A stretch of 64,000 bases of DNA from NCBI GenBank assembly GCA_028023455.1, contig JAQFVV010013303.1:62001-126000 (forward strand), read 5' to 3'. The position numbers were made by a program, and so were the translations under genes. Of the stretch, positions 1 through 11,928 are shown in pieces. Under the pieces are notes generated by a model. That model worked only from the letters and a program-made list of their open reading frames with translations, searched no databases and had not been told where the DNA came from. Position 1 is the first letter of the stretch, and each line of letters opens with the position of its first letter. Source of the stretch: Epiperipatus broadwayi. Taxonomy: Eukaryota > Onychophora > Udeonychophora > Euonychophora > Peripatidae.

Positions 1-939
1 AAAATGACTGCCAAATATATTGCTATAATGGCAAATTGAAAGGTTTAATAAAGCCACTGGTAATTCTATCTTCTAGTTGGAATACTTATAGGTTCCTTCA
101 TTATATTTTATTAATAGTTAAGCTATCAAATATATGTAATTTTCAATTAAATTCACACAAAAAAAAAACCACACAAAGAAAGATTGCCATTCTTAGATGT
201 TTTTGTAACAAGACTTCCTCAGGGTATAATCAAAACTATCCATTGCAGAAAACCTACATGCACACAAGAAAATTACTTAGCATATATATCCAAATATTAT
301 AGAAACCCATGAAATGACTTGTTATCACTATGATCATATTAAAAGAACTATGTTCGGAAGTAAATGACTTGAAAACTAAAGTCCAGCATAGAACAAATCC
401 TCATAAAGAATATATACATCAGTTGTCATTGAGAAGATCTCAAACAGACAACAAAAAACTTCAAAAGAAAAACTAATATCTAAATATCCATACTATGGGC
501 AACAGACAATCCACAGAAAATTTTTGATCTATATAATATTAGAGCAGTTTTCCAAAGTAATAGCATAATATTCTCTACAAAGTCAAATTTGAAATGCTAA
601 AAAAACAACTGCTTCTATGGTATATCATATGAATATGTGAGGTTATGTATTTATAAATTAGGTGTTTCACCAAAAATGATTAAAAGAACAAAAAAAAATG
701 TCTAAAATAGCAAACCATGCATCAGTGAGCATAAGATCAATTGGCAAAACAAGAATATTGGGTAGAAGAAAGAGTAGGGGGAAAATTAAAGAAGCTACTC
801 ACATGATAGTGCAAAATAATTGCTTAAATGAGCCTAGTGTGATAATACATAATGTTGGAAACTATCCACTTTAAAAAGAAAAAATGGAGAAATCAATAAT
901 TATTGTATAACTATATAAAAAATATACTTATTGCCTTTG
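1..939. other. AT-rich stretch without a recognisable gene
   Basis: All frames are broken by frequent stops. The longest open frame near the start (36-302) is low-complexity and matches nothing I recognise. I see no splice-site pairs, RNA gene or repeat boundary here. Confidence 0.6.
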
Positions 940-1018
940 AACAAATAACCTAGTTGGTTAGAGCATCACATTTAAATTGTAATTTTAAATCTAAAAGTTC
1001 CCAATTTGATTCCCTTGA
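940..1018 (+). repeat. tRNA-derived SINE or tRNA pseudogene
   Basis: Positions 951-967 read like a tRNA D-arm/A-box (tagttggttagagcatc). Positions 998-1014 read like a degenerate B-box/T-arm (ttcccaatttgattccc). Their spacing fits a tRNA with an extended AT-rich anticodon region. The acceptor stem is not convincing, so I take it as an old SINE head or pseudogene rather than a working tRNA. No target-site duplication was seen. Confidence 0.5.
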
Positions 1019-1214
1019 TAATACTGTCATTAGAATTAGTCTAGCAATAAATACTTCAAGAAGAGAAGACAATAATGCTACTCAAAATATTGTATTCTAT
1101 TCTAACCTGTATGTTATTATTAACAGTTGAATTTACTTGGAAAAGTATAAAATGTACATTTTCCTAAAAGCATTTAACAATTCACCTAGATCAATAGTGC
1201 ACAACCTATTAGTT

Positions 1215-1329
1215 TAGGATAAGTTGTTTTTTTTTTTAAGTGTCATAGCATCGGCCGGGACGCGAACCCGCAACCCGGGCAACTGCCTGCAAGTGCAAGA
1301 CAGTCGCGCTGACCTAGGATAAGTTGTTT
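1215..1329 (-). repeat. tRNA-derived SINE with 15-bp target-site duplication
   Basis: On the minus strand the body (about 1230-1314) begins with a D-arm-like segment (ggtcagcgcgactgtcttgc). A strong B-box follows (gggttcgcgtcccggcc), then the 3' segment gatgctatgacac and an A-tail, seen as a T-run on the plus strand. The flanks carry the same 15-mer, taggataagttgttt, at 1215-1229 and 1315-1329, which marks LINE-mediated insertion. It is much more GC-rich than its surroundings. The same 3' segment occurs in the copies at 2612 and 45101. Confidence 0.85.
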
Positions 1330-2604
1330 GTTGTTGTTGTTGTTTTTTTTGAAAGAATTTTTTTTTTTTTAAAAAAGTAAATTGTTTTTGCATGTATCAT
1401 AATTTTTTTTGTAAGTATACGATTTGTTTCAAAAATTTCATTTCAAACCGTATGTAATACTAAAGTATTAAAATATAAATTTGTATATTGATTAAAATAA
1501 CTATTGTTTTATTATTAATATCCTTATATACTTGCATTTGAAATTTAGGTATGGTGAAAATAAATAAGGCTTGCATCAAATTCTCGTTCTAGAAAGGTCA
1601 CAAGTGTAAATAGATTGGGCACTACTGAACTAGATGATAGAAATAGTCCATAAATATAATCACATAACTTTTATATATTTCCACATTATAGTTTTTTATT
1701 ATTTTAGAAATATTCTATTATTGAAGGCTAAAAAGATTTATAGACATTATGAACTCTTAACTATATTAAAAGAGAAAAATTTCCTTTTGATTAAGTCAGT
1801 TTATTAATCATTAAGATAATTATTATTATGACTTCTGCTTTAGGTCAGACTAATAGCTTTTAGGTAAGATTATTTTTTTGTTCTTATTGATCAAAAAGAA
1901 AAGAAAAACTTGTCAATTCTTTCTATTCTTTAAAAATCAGCAAGTTTTTGTCATTTATATTTGCATTTTATTCATTAAACTGTTTATTATTAAAAGCATA
2001 TATTAGATATACTTAAAACTTCTATTCCCTACACATTGCTGAAAACTCGACATTTTCTGCTGAACAAGCAAGCATTCTTGAATTGGCTAAGATCACAGTA
2101 TCTTATATATGTCATCATTTTTTAAGTTTTATCAATAAGAATATTATTACATTTTGATTTAGAATTGCCAAATTTTATATACTTTTGATATTGATCACGT
2201 CAAATAAATCCTTTTAAAAAGGATTTGGGTACTTAACTGAGGTTTAATGTTCTATCAGCGCTAGCAATAATCTTTAATTTAATAATTAATTAGTAATAAT
2301 ATGTAATATCATTTTTGACAAAGGTTGGTTATAGTGTTGTGAATGCAGGAAATTTGACACGTAAATCAAAGAGTAATAATATATCTATTATGAAAAAAAA
2401 AATATTTTTTTTTTAAAGAAATATAATATAAATTTTCGATATTGTGGAAGCTGCAATTTTCACTAATTACTATAATACCGGTTTGCATCTTATCATATAA
2501 AGAAATTATTAAAATTTATGATGCAGGTCTAAAGTTGAAATGGTATATTACATTAGATAAAGAAAGTTTCTTGTAATGGCAAATTCTTACCAATGATGAT
2601 TAAG
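1330..2604. other. AT-rich stretch without a recognisable gene
   Basis: Contains homopolymer runs, including an A-run/T-run junction near 2391-2414. No gene, RNA gene or repeat boundary could be supported. Confidence 0.6.
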
Positions 2605-2734
2605 TATACTTCGTGGTCAAGCGTTGTTAGCCGAGAACTCATCGCAGTCGCCTTGCAAGCAAGTAGTTGGTTGCAGACGATTGTGGGTTTGCGTCCCGGC
2701 CGATGCTATGACATATGAAAAAAAATATATACTT
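2605..2734 (+). repeat. tRNA-derived SINE, same family as 1215 and 45085
   Basis: The body holds a tRNA-like region with ccttgcaagcaa in the anticodon area, a B-box-like gtgggtttgcgtcccggcc, the shared 3' segment gatgctatgacat, then an A-tail. A short candidate target duplication, tatactt, lies at 2605-2611 and 2728-2734. Its head is longer than in the 1215 copy, so the two differ in 5' extent. Confidence 0.8.
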
Positions 2735-5465
2735 TTTCGTTTATTCAAGCAACATGCCTTTAGGCAGAGGATTTAATACCATTTCATAAGCTTATATTCT
2801 TAAAACGAATATTACCCGAATTTCATATTTAATAGTGAATGTTTATTTAAGGAAAATGGTTTTTGACACAATCTTTAAATGTAAGTACTGCAATTAAAAA
2901 TAGGAATTATATTCTAATAGGTAAGATAAAATATTGTATTTTACTTTTATAACTTTTTTTTTAGTTATAATTTAGTGAATATCTTAAAATATATATACGC
3001 CAGCTATTTATTTATCTTGTTCTTTTTTTTTTTTTTTTACTATTAAACAACAACTAAAAGATTTTCTATGACGCAGAATATTTTTCACCTTCTGAACTTT
3101 CTTTTATAGGCAGAACTGCATACTTCAAGGTCAAATTTTTAATGATCTCTAGCAAGAATCAAGGGATTTTGCAACAAAATGATATAAGGGAATTTATTTA
3201 AAATTTTCATTTTTTTTTCTTATTGACTTATGAGTTGACAGTGAAAAAAAAAGGAAATATAGTATTTATCACAGTATATATGTAATATTGAAATAATGCA
3301 TTAATGTTGGGTTATACAAGAGAAATTTGTATTGAATTTATTTTGACTATTTAAAAAAACTTAAGCAGATTGTCTTTAAATCTACAAACTGGGTGCATTC
3401 TCTTGATTTAATTTTATTTATTCACAAATACAAAAAAATCAAGATTAAACGATCACAAGTTTAAAAAAATATTAATATAATCGGTACAATATTTAAATTA
3501 TATTTTTTTCCCCTAGCATTGATAAATTCCTAGAAGAGCTTATCAAATACATTATTAGACTATTGTAAATTCTATTATCTCCATAATTGAACTTGCCTCT
3601 TTTAGAGAAAAAAAAAAAAAATCTATATTGTTCTTATATTCAAATAATAACTTCTTTTATAATCTGTGTTACACATATTTAAAAATTGCACTATTTTGTG
3701 CATGGATATATCCATTGTCTTTTATAGCAATTTTTTTGCCAAAATAAAATGTTCATGGTAATTCATTCATATGTGTTAAATTTAGTATCAGCAATCCACA
3801 TCAGTTCATAGACCCAGTACTATTATTTTTAATAACTTTAGACTATGGCTAATATTTATTATCTCCAATAAAAAAGACAAATCATGTTTTTAATGCTATT
3901 GATGTAATAACACCAACTAGGTATAAAAGTTTTTTTTTTTAAAATTATTTGAAATCTGATTTTGTAAGAGAAACTCAGCTAAAATAGGCTCATGTAATCC
4001 TGTACACAACAATTAATTAATGTAGCTATGATTTTCAAGAATAGAAGGAAAATAATTATACCTCATAGTAAATTCAACACTGTACAATTTCCTTGAACTT
4101 ATTGGTCGATCTTTTTAGCATATTTCTCTATTTAATTGAATTTTCTTCTTTTAGAAGATGAGTTTAGTTAAAGAAGATAGACTTGGATATTGAAATATAA
4201 TTGAGACTCCAATTTATTGCTGCTAACATTTAAAAAATATGGTTGTTTATTATAATAAAGTAATTACTTCACCTAAGTGCTGTGTATAGAGTTGTTACTT
4301 TGTCCAATTTATCACATGGTAATGAGACGTGAATGTCAATGAAATTAATATTTAAAAATCCAATGATCATGGGATATTTCTATACCAGAAATGTAAAATT
4401 GAATTTTAATCTAGGAAACTTCTCATTATCAAATCTATTACTTTGCTAATGTGCTAATTCATAGAGTAATGTGATATAAAGGCTCAAAAAGTCATCTTTA
4501 AAGATAATCTGAAAGATTCCAAAAATAAAGTATGATGATAAAGTCATAAGACCAATTAGTATATCCTTTAGCTTGTTAGATGTTTATCTGATTAGATTTA
4601 CTATTCTAAAAGTATATCTTTATTGAATTGGGCACAGAAAGTAAATGGACTATAACAGATTTTCTAATAAAAGTATTTTAGTTTGAACTTAAGCAAAGGT
4701 TTTTGGCAAATGGGCATCAAATTTACATTATAAAGATTATATCAAAAGAATTCTATAAAACTGCAGTGATAGTTTTGTTAGAAAAATACAGGTGAGGACA
4801 GAATACAATGGAATTACAATACATAATGTTGAAGTCTTTTAGAAAGAAATGTCTGCTGCATAAGAAGTTTAACACTAATATCAGAAATTGATAAACAAAA
4901 TTATGTGATATATGCATATATGAATATTTGTGGTTCATAGATTGATTTCTTTAGTTTTTTAAAAATTCATTTTTAATTTTTTGTTTCAATTTCCTTGGTT
5001 TCTGTTTTTTTTTTTTTTTCTGGATTAAAAACTGTTATACTGATTTATAAATTGGTTTAAAAGATAGAGTTAATTTAAATTTATTGTGGCTAATATTCAT
5101 ATTTGTATGATTGTATATATATATATTATAACCTAAAATTAAGAAGGTAAAATTCTGAACACATTCTTAAACTATAGAAGCTCTTAATATTAAAGCATAC
5201 ACTAAAAGTAGTTTGGCTATAATACATTCTCCTTTTCATAATAAGTTTTTATTATCCCCACACCCCTCCAATATATATATATAATCTAACAACTATTATT
5301 CCAACATCTTATTTCCATGATCAGATCCACCATTCAAGATTTTAGATAAAGTATAATCATGTTCTTAAATTTTATTTATCTATTTGTGCCACTTTATTTT
5401 TTTTTTTCACAATAGCTTCTTCTACATAAAGTATATATATTTTCTCATCATTCAATTATAATATT
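2735..5465. other. AT-rich stretch without a recognisable gene
   Basis: Long A and T runs (for example near 3023-3039 and 5007-5020) and dispersed stops in all frames. The open frame at 4753-4938 (minus) is low complexity and matches no family I know. Confidence 0.6.
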
Positions 5466-5730
5466 AAAATCTCAGAGTTCATTACAATATTCTTAATATT
5501 AAATCTCTCAATCTTCTATTTTATTTATAAGTTGTTAGGCAAATGAATGATATCTTAGTGAAAAGTATGAGGAGACATAGACTTTCCAAAGATAACAAGA
5601 TCTCAGGGTTTGTTATAATATTCTTAATATCAAATCAATCAATCTTTTATTTTATTTACAAGTTGTTATGCAAATGAATGGTATCCTAGTGAGAAGTATG
5701 TGGAGACATACACATTTCAAAGATAATTTC
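5466..5730. repeat. Local tandem duplication, period about 132 bp
   Basis: The unit starting near 5466 (aaaatctcagagttcattac) is repeated near 5598 (aagatctcagggtttgttat). Both copies keep the order: an ATTCTTAATAT-type motif, caatct, tttatttataagttgtta, aaatgaatg, then gagacata. The copies differ at scattered positions, so the duplication is not recent. No coding content. Confidence 0.8.
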
Positions 5731-7601
5731 TATCTATTGTATAATAATAACTATAATAAATTTTAATAGAAAATATTTTAACTAAAATAAAATGCAGAAA
5801 AACTCTTAATTTAGAATAATATAATCTCCTAGAATAGCCTTGTATACCTAAGTGGATAAAGGATTTTATGGCTACTTAGAATACACCATTAACAATTTAA
5901 ATCAAATTTTCTTGTAGATTTAGATAAATAATTTAATCATTTCAATTGATTATGACAATCAGCTAATAATCTTAAATGAAGCAGATAATAATTCATCATA
6001 ATAGCAATGTTCTTTAAGTAATTTCAATTAAGTTATAGCGATCAGTAAAAACTTTAAGAAAATGGGTATTTTATTACTTAGATGCATTCTCAAGATCCAT
6101 AAATCGTTACAACTAAGTGATTTATCACCTTTAATTTATGTGAATGTACAGTGAATAACTAGAATAAAATATAATTGCATCATGAATTAAATAATGTTTA
6201 GATTTCTGGACAAATGATATATGAATAAGATAACATTGATATTCTAAACAAGGCTTAACCACAAAATATAACATTTATTTACACAAAATTTAAATGTGCT
6301 GTTAAATTACAATGCAATCCAATTTTACTATATCAAAGAAATACAATTTCAATGTTTGTAGTTTAAACACATGAACAAAAAAAATTAAATTAAATTTTAA
6401 TTAACCATTGTTTATTTTGGTTGATAGATATAAATTTTAGGAATACAAATATGATTATAAGAAGTTTCACATTTCCTGACTAATAAAGTTTACATTAATA
6501 TTGGCATTATTATTACAAAATTTGTATACCTTCCTAAAGGATAAGAGTTTTATTGACATAAGCATTCTTATATCACTTTTACATTCTCCTGCCTGATAAA
6601 TTTTGACTAACATCAGCATTATTTTAATAATTCTATATCTTTTTAACTGATAAAATTTTTACTAATCTATACATTATTTCAAGAAGTCCACATTTGCATA
6701 CACTCACATCATAATAATGGCCCAAACCATGTTTTTACTACTTCATATAATCTTCTCACTTTAGGGTTTAAAGATCAATTTTGTGACCGTGGAATTAAAC
6801 TAAAAATAGAAACTCATGTACATATTTTTCAGACATCTTAATTAACACATGTTGTCTGAAATAATTATTTTAAGAAATTAAAATTATTGCCATAAATAAA
6901 ATACAATAGAAAAGAATCCCAGTGCATAACGTTATACTGAAATAAATAATTAATAATGGCAATATATATATATATATATATATATTGTTTTGAAAAAGAA
7001 AATATTACATTACCTCTTTTATAATAATTTTAAATAACTAAATCAATTAGAAGTTCACTATGGTTCAATTTAATATTTTAATTAATTTAAAGGTATTTAG
7101 CATGATAAAATGAAGTGCAAATTAAAATTCATAACACACACATGTACCCTCAAGTTGTTTCACTTAAAATTTAACAACTATTCTAATACTAATAAACCAC
7201 TCTATCTTTTTAATTAACTAATCTAGCTTTATTTTTACCTATTTGATTTTAAAATGATATTGGTTAGTTAATTTAGACAGAAATATTCTATTATAAGTAA
7301 GCAAATTTAACATTAATACCTGATATTAAAATTTAGACCCAGTTATTATTACTGTTTAATTTAAACACTAAAACTTGAGGTACTAAGGACTATATGAAAG
7401 CAATCATAGTTTTAGCATTAATTTCTTACTAAGTTTAAAAAAGACAAAACATTTTTAGGTTAAATACTGAAAACTATCTCAACCACAAACAAGTTTAAAT
7501 TAATACAATAAAATATTATAACGTACTTGAAATAATTTGTAATGTGAATTGGCATCTAATTATAAAGCTTTGATAAAGTTAACTGGCAATAGTATGAATA
7601 T
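5731..7601. other. AT-rich stretch without a recognisable gene
   Basis: Contains a TA dinucleotide repeat at 6962-6985. Nothing else could be supported. Confidence 0.55.
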
Positions 7602-8027
7602 TTAAAGATTGCAACTTGACTACAGAGTATGAAATATTGATACAATGAAATTTAAATAAACTTCTTTAAACATGAAATAAACATGTCATTGTAATGCAGA
7701 CTAATAAATCAATTATAACATTACAAACTGCAATACTTTTAAATTGCTCATGTATTATTTAAATAATAAGTGAAATAATGCTTAAAGCTAATTGGGATAA
7801 TTAGTAACCATTAGAAACCACCACTAACCATATAAACATTCACAATAAGGATAGTAATCAATATTTCTCACTGATGTCAAGGCAACCTTCTCACCTTTTA
7901 ATAGCAAGAATGGAAATCCATTCTTACTAATGGTCCATTGAATATATATGGACACTTAAAGATTGCAACTTGACTACAGAGTATGAAATATTGATACAAT
8001 GAAGTTTAAATAAACCTCTTTAAACAT
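7602..8027. repeat. Spaced direct repeat, 72 bp, about 354 bp apart
   Basis: Positions 7602-7673 and 7956-8027 are nearly identical (ttaaagattgcaacttgact through ctctttaaacat), with only a few substitutions. The sequence between them is unique. This could be the end repeats of a small element or a local duplication. Neither copy codes. Confidence 0.8.
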
Positions 8028-9113
8028 TCTATTACTAAAGATTTAAGGAGATTGCAGCATAACTCACAGCTTAGATCATTACAATATATATATTGTGCCA
8101 TTACAATTTAGTCACTAGCTAAATTTATAGTAATGTGCATGTAGAAAAGGTAAAACAAAATCATCATCACGATTTTATATAACCATAAAAGAAGCTGTAG
8201 GGAATCCAAGTTCAAACCTACCAGATCAAAATTCTAAAAGCTTTAGACAGAGAATAGGTCAACAATTATATGCTTTATTTGTTTGTGTGTTGATAGAAAG
8301 GTAATACACACATTTAAACTATTTAATATTTAAATTTCTTTAAAAAGCAAAGTTACAATGCATACATATAGGCAATGTATGTGTAAATTATTTATTTATT
8401 TTATATTTCAAATATTCAACATTTTAACTTTCTTTAAAACTAAGCTATGCTTGAACATTTTATTCTATACTTTTATTTTGCTTTTCTTTAATTATAATTG
8501 GGATTTAAAAGTTACAGATTTAATTAAATAATTGGTTTATAATTCCTAAGCTAGCAATCACATTATTTAGGGTTAGTTCATGAATGATTTGAAAGAATGC
8601 AGGATGTGTGTACATTACATACAAAAATTTTACATTTCCTAAATATTGAAAGAAAAGGAAGTATTAAATCTGTTAAATTATTTTTTTTTGTACAATTTTT
8701 TTTTGTTAAAAGAGGAAATCTGTTTAATCAGATATCGATCTTTGTAGTAAATTTTTTGTAAATGATTGTCACTTTGGAAACTTATCATGAGTCAGAACTA
8801 TAATTTTGAAATTGCCTTATCAAGATCTAAAGAAGGAAGCTCAAAGATTTGAAGTGTTACCTGGATGTTAAAAAGAAAGAAAAAACAAAAGAAAGGAAAT
8901 AAGAATTGAGTCTATTTTTTTTTAAAACAAAAGTGTCTGGAAAAAGGATTAAACTTTTCAGTTGAAAAATACTTTGGTTGAAAATAAATTAGAGATCTAA
9001 TTAAAACCAATTTTGTCCAAAAATAGCAAGTGATGCTATCTCTGATTGGTTAAGGTAGCTAAAAATTGGATATAAAAAGCTGTCTTAAATTATAAGATTA
9101 TTGTGATTGATTC
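8028..9113. other. AT-rich stretch without a recognisable gene
   Basis: A B-box-like word near 8206-8220 (minus) lacks a partner A-box. Nothing else stands out. Confidence 0.5.
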
Positions 9114-9657
9114 AGATATTAAACTATAATATTGAATGTTGAAAATATAAAAAAAAATGGCTTGCTAGAAAAATTATATGTGTGTCCCATCGGGTCCTGG
9201 ACCATCTGGGGAAGCTGCACATCACATAGGAAAGGAAAGATGTGTCTAAATAATATTCTACACCTTTCAACTGACCAGATAAATAAGATGTTTTTAATAG
9301 AAGGAAGAAAGCATTCACCTGCATTCAAAGAAGATGAATTAATCTACTGATAAATATTAATCATCAAGTCCAATTAATTGTTCCAACAACTGATTTTGAA
9401 CTCAAGAAAATTTACAAATGGGAAAACAACTGCTGTATTTCATCCACATGCTTGACAAGAAGAGAAGAAAATTTACTATAATGATTTCCAAATTGTCCAC
9501 TAAAGCAAATAACCTCAATAGAGTCATCATCATCAAATAGTTATCCACCTCAAGAAAGAGATTGTTCCCAGTAAAACGGAAATGGTAGCTACAGAAATAT
9601 AAACATTATACAAGACAAGTTTGAACCCTTGGAAATTCGCTACAAACAAAAGATCGG
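9114..9657 (+). other. GC-richer patch with an open frame; possible exon, unproven
   Basis: Composition is visibly less AT-rich than both flanks. An acceptor-like ttgattcag precedes it and a donor-like gtaatat follows near 9658. One open frame of about 72 codons (9132-9350, plus strand) has no ATG at its start. It contains the residues SWTIWGSC, which faintly recall a thrombospondin type-1 opening, but the later cysteines of that fold do not appear in order. The rest of the patch is stop-ridden. It could be an untranslated or non-coding exon or an old repeat. Confidence 0.2.
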
Positions 9658-11009
9658 TAATATGACTTTTTATATCTATTTTCTTTATGATATCAGTCTT
9701 AATAAACATTTTAGCAATAAAGTGGTATATTTTTATTTAAAGAACTTTTAAAGACTATTCAGATCGATTAAAACAAGAATGTCTCACTAATAATAACTTT
9801 GAGCTTCATAAATGATCTTGAATGTATGAAAATTATTTGTTTATTAATTTTACAGTTATGAAATATGAATATGTACAACAATTTTTATTTTTATTTTTTT
9901 ATGGTGTTATGATTTTAGTTTTAACTAATATATTATTATTTTGGTTTTTAATAATATTTTGTTATTATGGGATAAAACACGCACATACATAATGATATTT
10001 TTATATGTGTATAATTGGAAGTGAATGTGGAATAATGAGTAGTATTAGAATATTAGATTATTTTGTTTCAAGTTCAGTATAGATTTCAGCGCTTGGAAGG
10101 GAGGGGGAGAAAATAATTTAAAACTTTTTTCTAAAACTTGCTCTTTCAATTTTTACTAACATTTTTTATTTATATTCTATTTACATGTTGGATTTTAAAG
10201 TATGTGTGCCAATGAGCAGATAATATTTTTTCTTAATACTTTTCTCATGGAGTGAAAATCATGGTCAATGTGACGTCCAACTTAATACAAAATACATTTG
10301 AAGGGAAAGGGGGAAGAACTTAAAATTAATCTGAGGATTGTTATATAACCAATTATTATTATTATTATTCATGTCAATTTTCATATTTATCTAGAAAATT
10401 TTATGTATATGTTAGAACTGTAGTAATAAATATTAGTTTGTTTTATTAAACGAGGCGTATATATTTCATTAAGTGTAGTCTTTGTTAAGTGTGATTATTC
10501 ATCATCATCAATGGTTGAATATTAGTTATTTAAGATATAAGTAAATATGCTAAAATTAAGCAATAATTAGGAATCTCTTTATAAAAATTAGTTTTATGTT
10601 TAGGCTTAGTTCTAGAGCTGTAATTGAAACCCTTGTCATTACCGTTATTATTATCATCATCATCATCATCATCATCAACATTTTAATTAATGAGCTGTTT
10701 AACTGTTTAAAGGCCATAAATAAATATTGATTTTATAATATTTAGTGATCTCTTAGTATTATTATAACCACATCCCATCATCTATTTCATGCAAGGATGA
10801 GTGAATTGCCATCCTAAATTAGTTATATATAATCTGAGCTAGTGAACTTATAAAATGTTGAAACACATTTGTTATGTTAAGATCTGAGAAATGATTTATG
10901 TCTAGTATACTCCACTTTGGTTTATAGAGGTTTTACTTTTACCTAAATATTAGTGCATATAGTGATATGGCTCAAAAAGCAAAATCTTCCATTTTATTAT
11001 AAATAAAGT
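9658..11009. other. AT-rich stretch without a recognisable gene
   Basis: Short trinucleotide runs only: ATT near 10358-10370 and ATC near 10652-10678. No coding signal. Confidence 0.55.
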
Positions 11010-11110
11010 ACCAAGAAGGGATTCAAACCCGGTACATGTAAAAGGTTATCAGATATAACCGTGTCTAGATTCAGATAATCTAGTGGCGCCCTGCTAGACC
11101 ATATTCACTT
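11010..11110 (-). repeat. tRNA-derived SINE-like remnant
   Basis: Read on the minus strand, a clear B-box/T-arm (ccgggtttgaatccc) lies near 11021-11035. About 60 bases upstream of it is an A-box-like tggtctagcagggcgcc. The intervening sequence is longer than in a tRNA, as in a decayed SINE head. A terminal inverted word, ggtac, borders the B-box side. No target duplication was identified. Confidence 0.45.
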
Positions 11111-11355
11111 AGTATTTGTTTAAACATGCACTTAACATCAAACCAAGAAATGAAAGTGGGTAAGATTACTGTTTGTATACCTGAGTTATATTTTATTGAA
11201 TTACTAGTGTACTTTACCTCACGTGATTTCATATAATACTGGTTATTAACAATTTCCCCATAATTTTTGATATTGGACACCTTTACTTATGATCATTCAA
11301 TGGACTACTCAGGTATGGTAATATCTTTTTATTTGATACCTTAAATTATGTTACA

Positions 11356-11928
11356 ATATATATATATATTTCTTCCTTTATTTGTATTTGTAATTCAAAA
11401 TTTGTAAAGGGTTGTTCATCTGTATAACAGAATGGTTTCTTTTTTCTTTACAATCTAATGCTAAGTGCACTTTCAATGGAATTTACCATAATCCTATTTT
11501 TTTTAAATTAATTATTGCTGCTGCTTTGTTTATATTATAATTATGCATTAATTTTTTATTTAAATTAGACCACGAAAACAATTTGTTCAGGCTTTGACCC
11601 ACAGACAGTGAATCTCATGTGTATTAACCTTAGTATCAAAAACAGAAAAGCCAAGGGGGCATGGTTTATTTTCAAGCAAAGAAATGTAGAAAACAGCATG
11701 TAATTATCTAAGAAATGGGAATATTTAAATGGAGTAATTTAAATAATAATGCATGTATAATTACAATATAAATAAAGCAGCAACAATTAATTTAAGAGAG
11801 CTATAATTATGGTGAACTCTACCAAAAGTGCACTTAACATTAGATCATAAAGAAGAAAGAAATTAGTTCATTATGCAGATGAACAAACTTTTGCAAATTT
11901 GAATATATATATATATATATATATATGG
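11356..11928. repeat. Foldback element (long inverted repeat) inside a TA microsatellite
   Basis: The left arm (about 11391-11572) and right arm (about 11732-11908) are inverted copies. The left gttgttcatctgtataa pairs with right-arm ttatgcagatgaacaaac, and the left aagtgcactttcaatgg pairs with the right accaaaagtgcactt. Further paired blocks include taaattaattattgctgctg. The spacer of about 160 bp is unrelated. Both outer ends run into TA repeats (11356-11369 and 11903-11926), so a TA target is plausible. No coding capacity. Confidence 0.85.

Noticed and set aside
8196-8250. Another B-box-like word on the minus strand
   Set aside because: The expected A-box region does not match and no other SINE hallmark is present.
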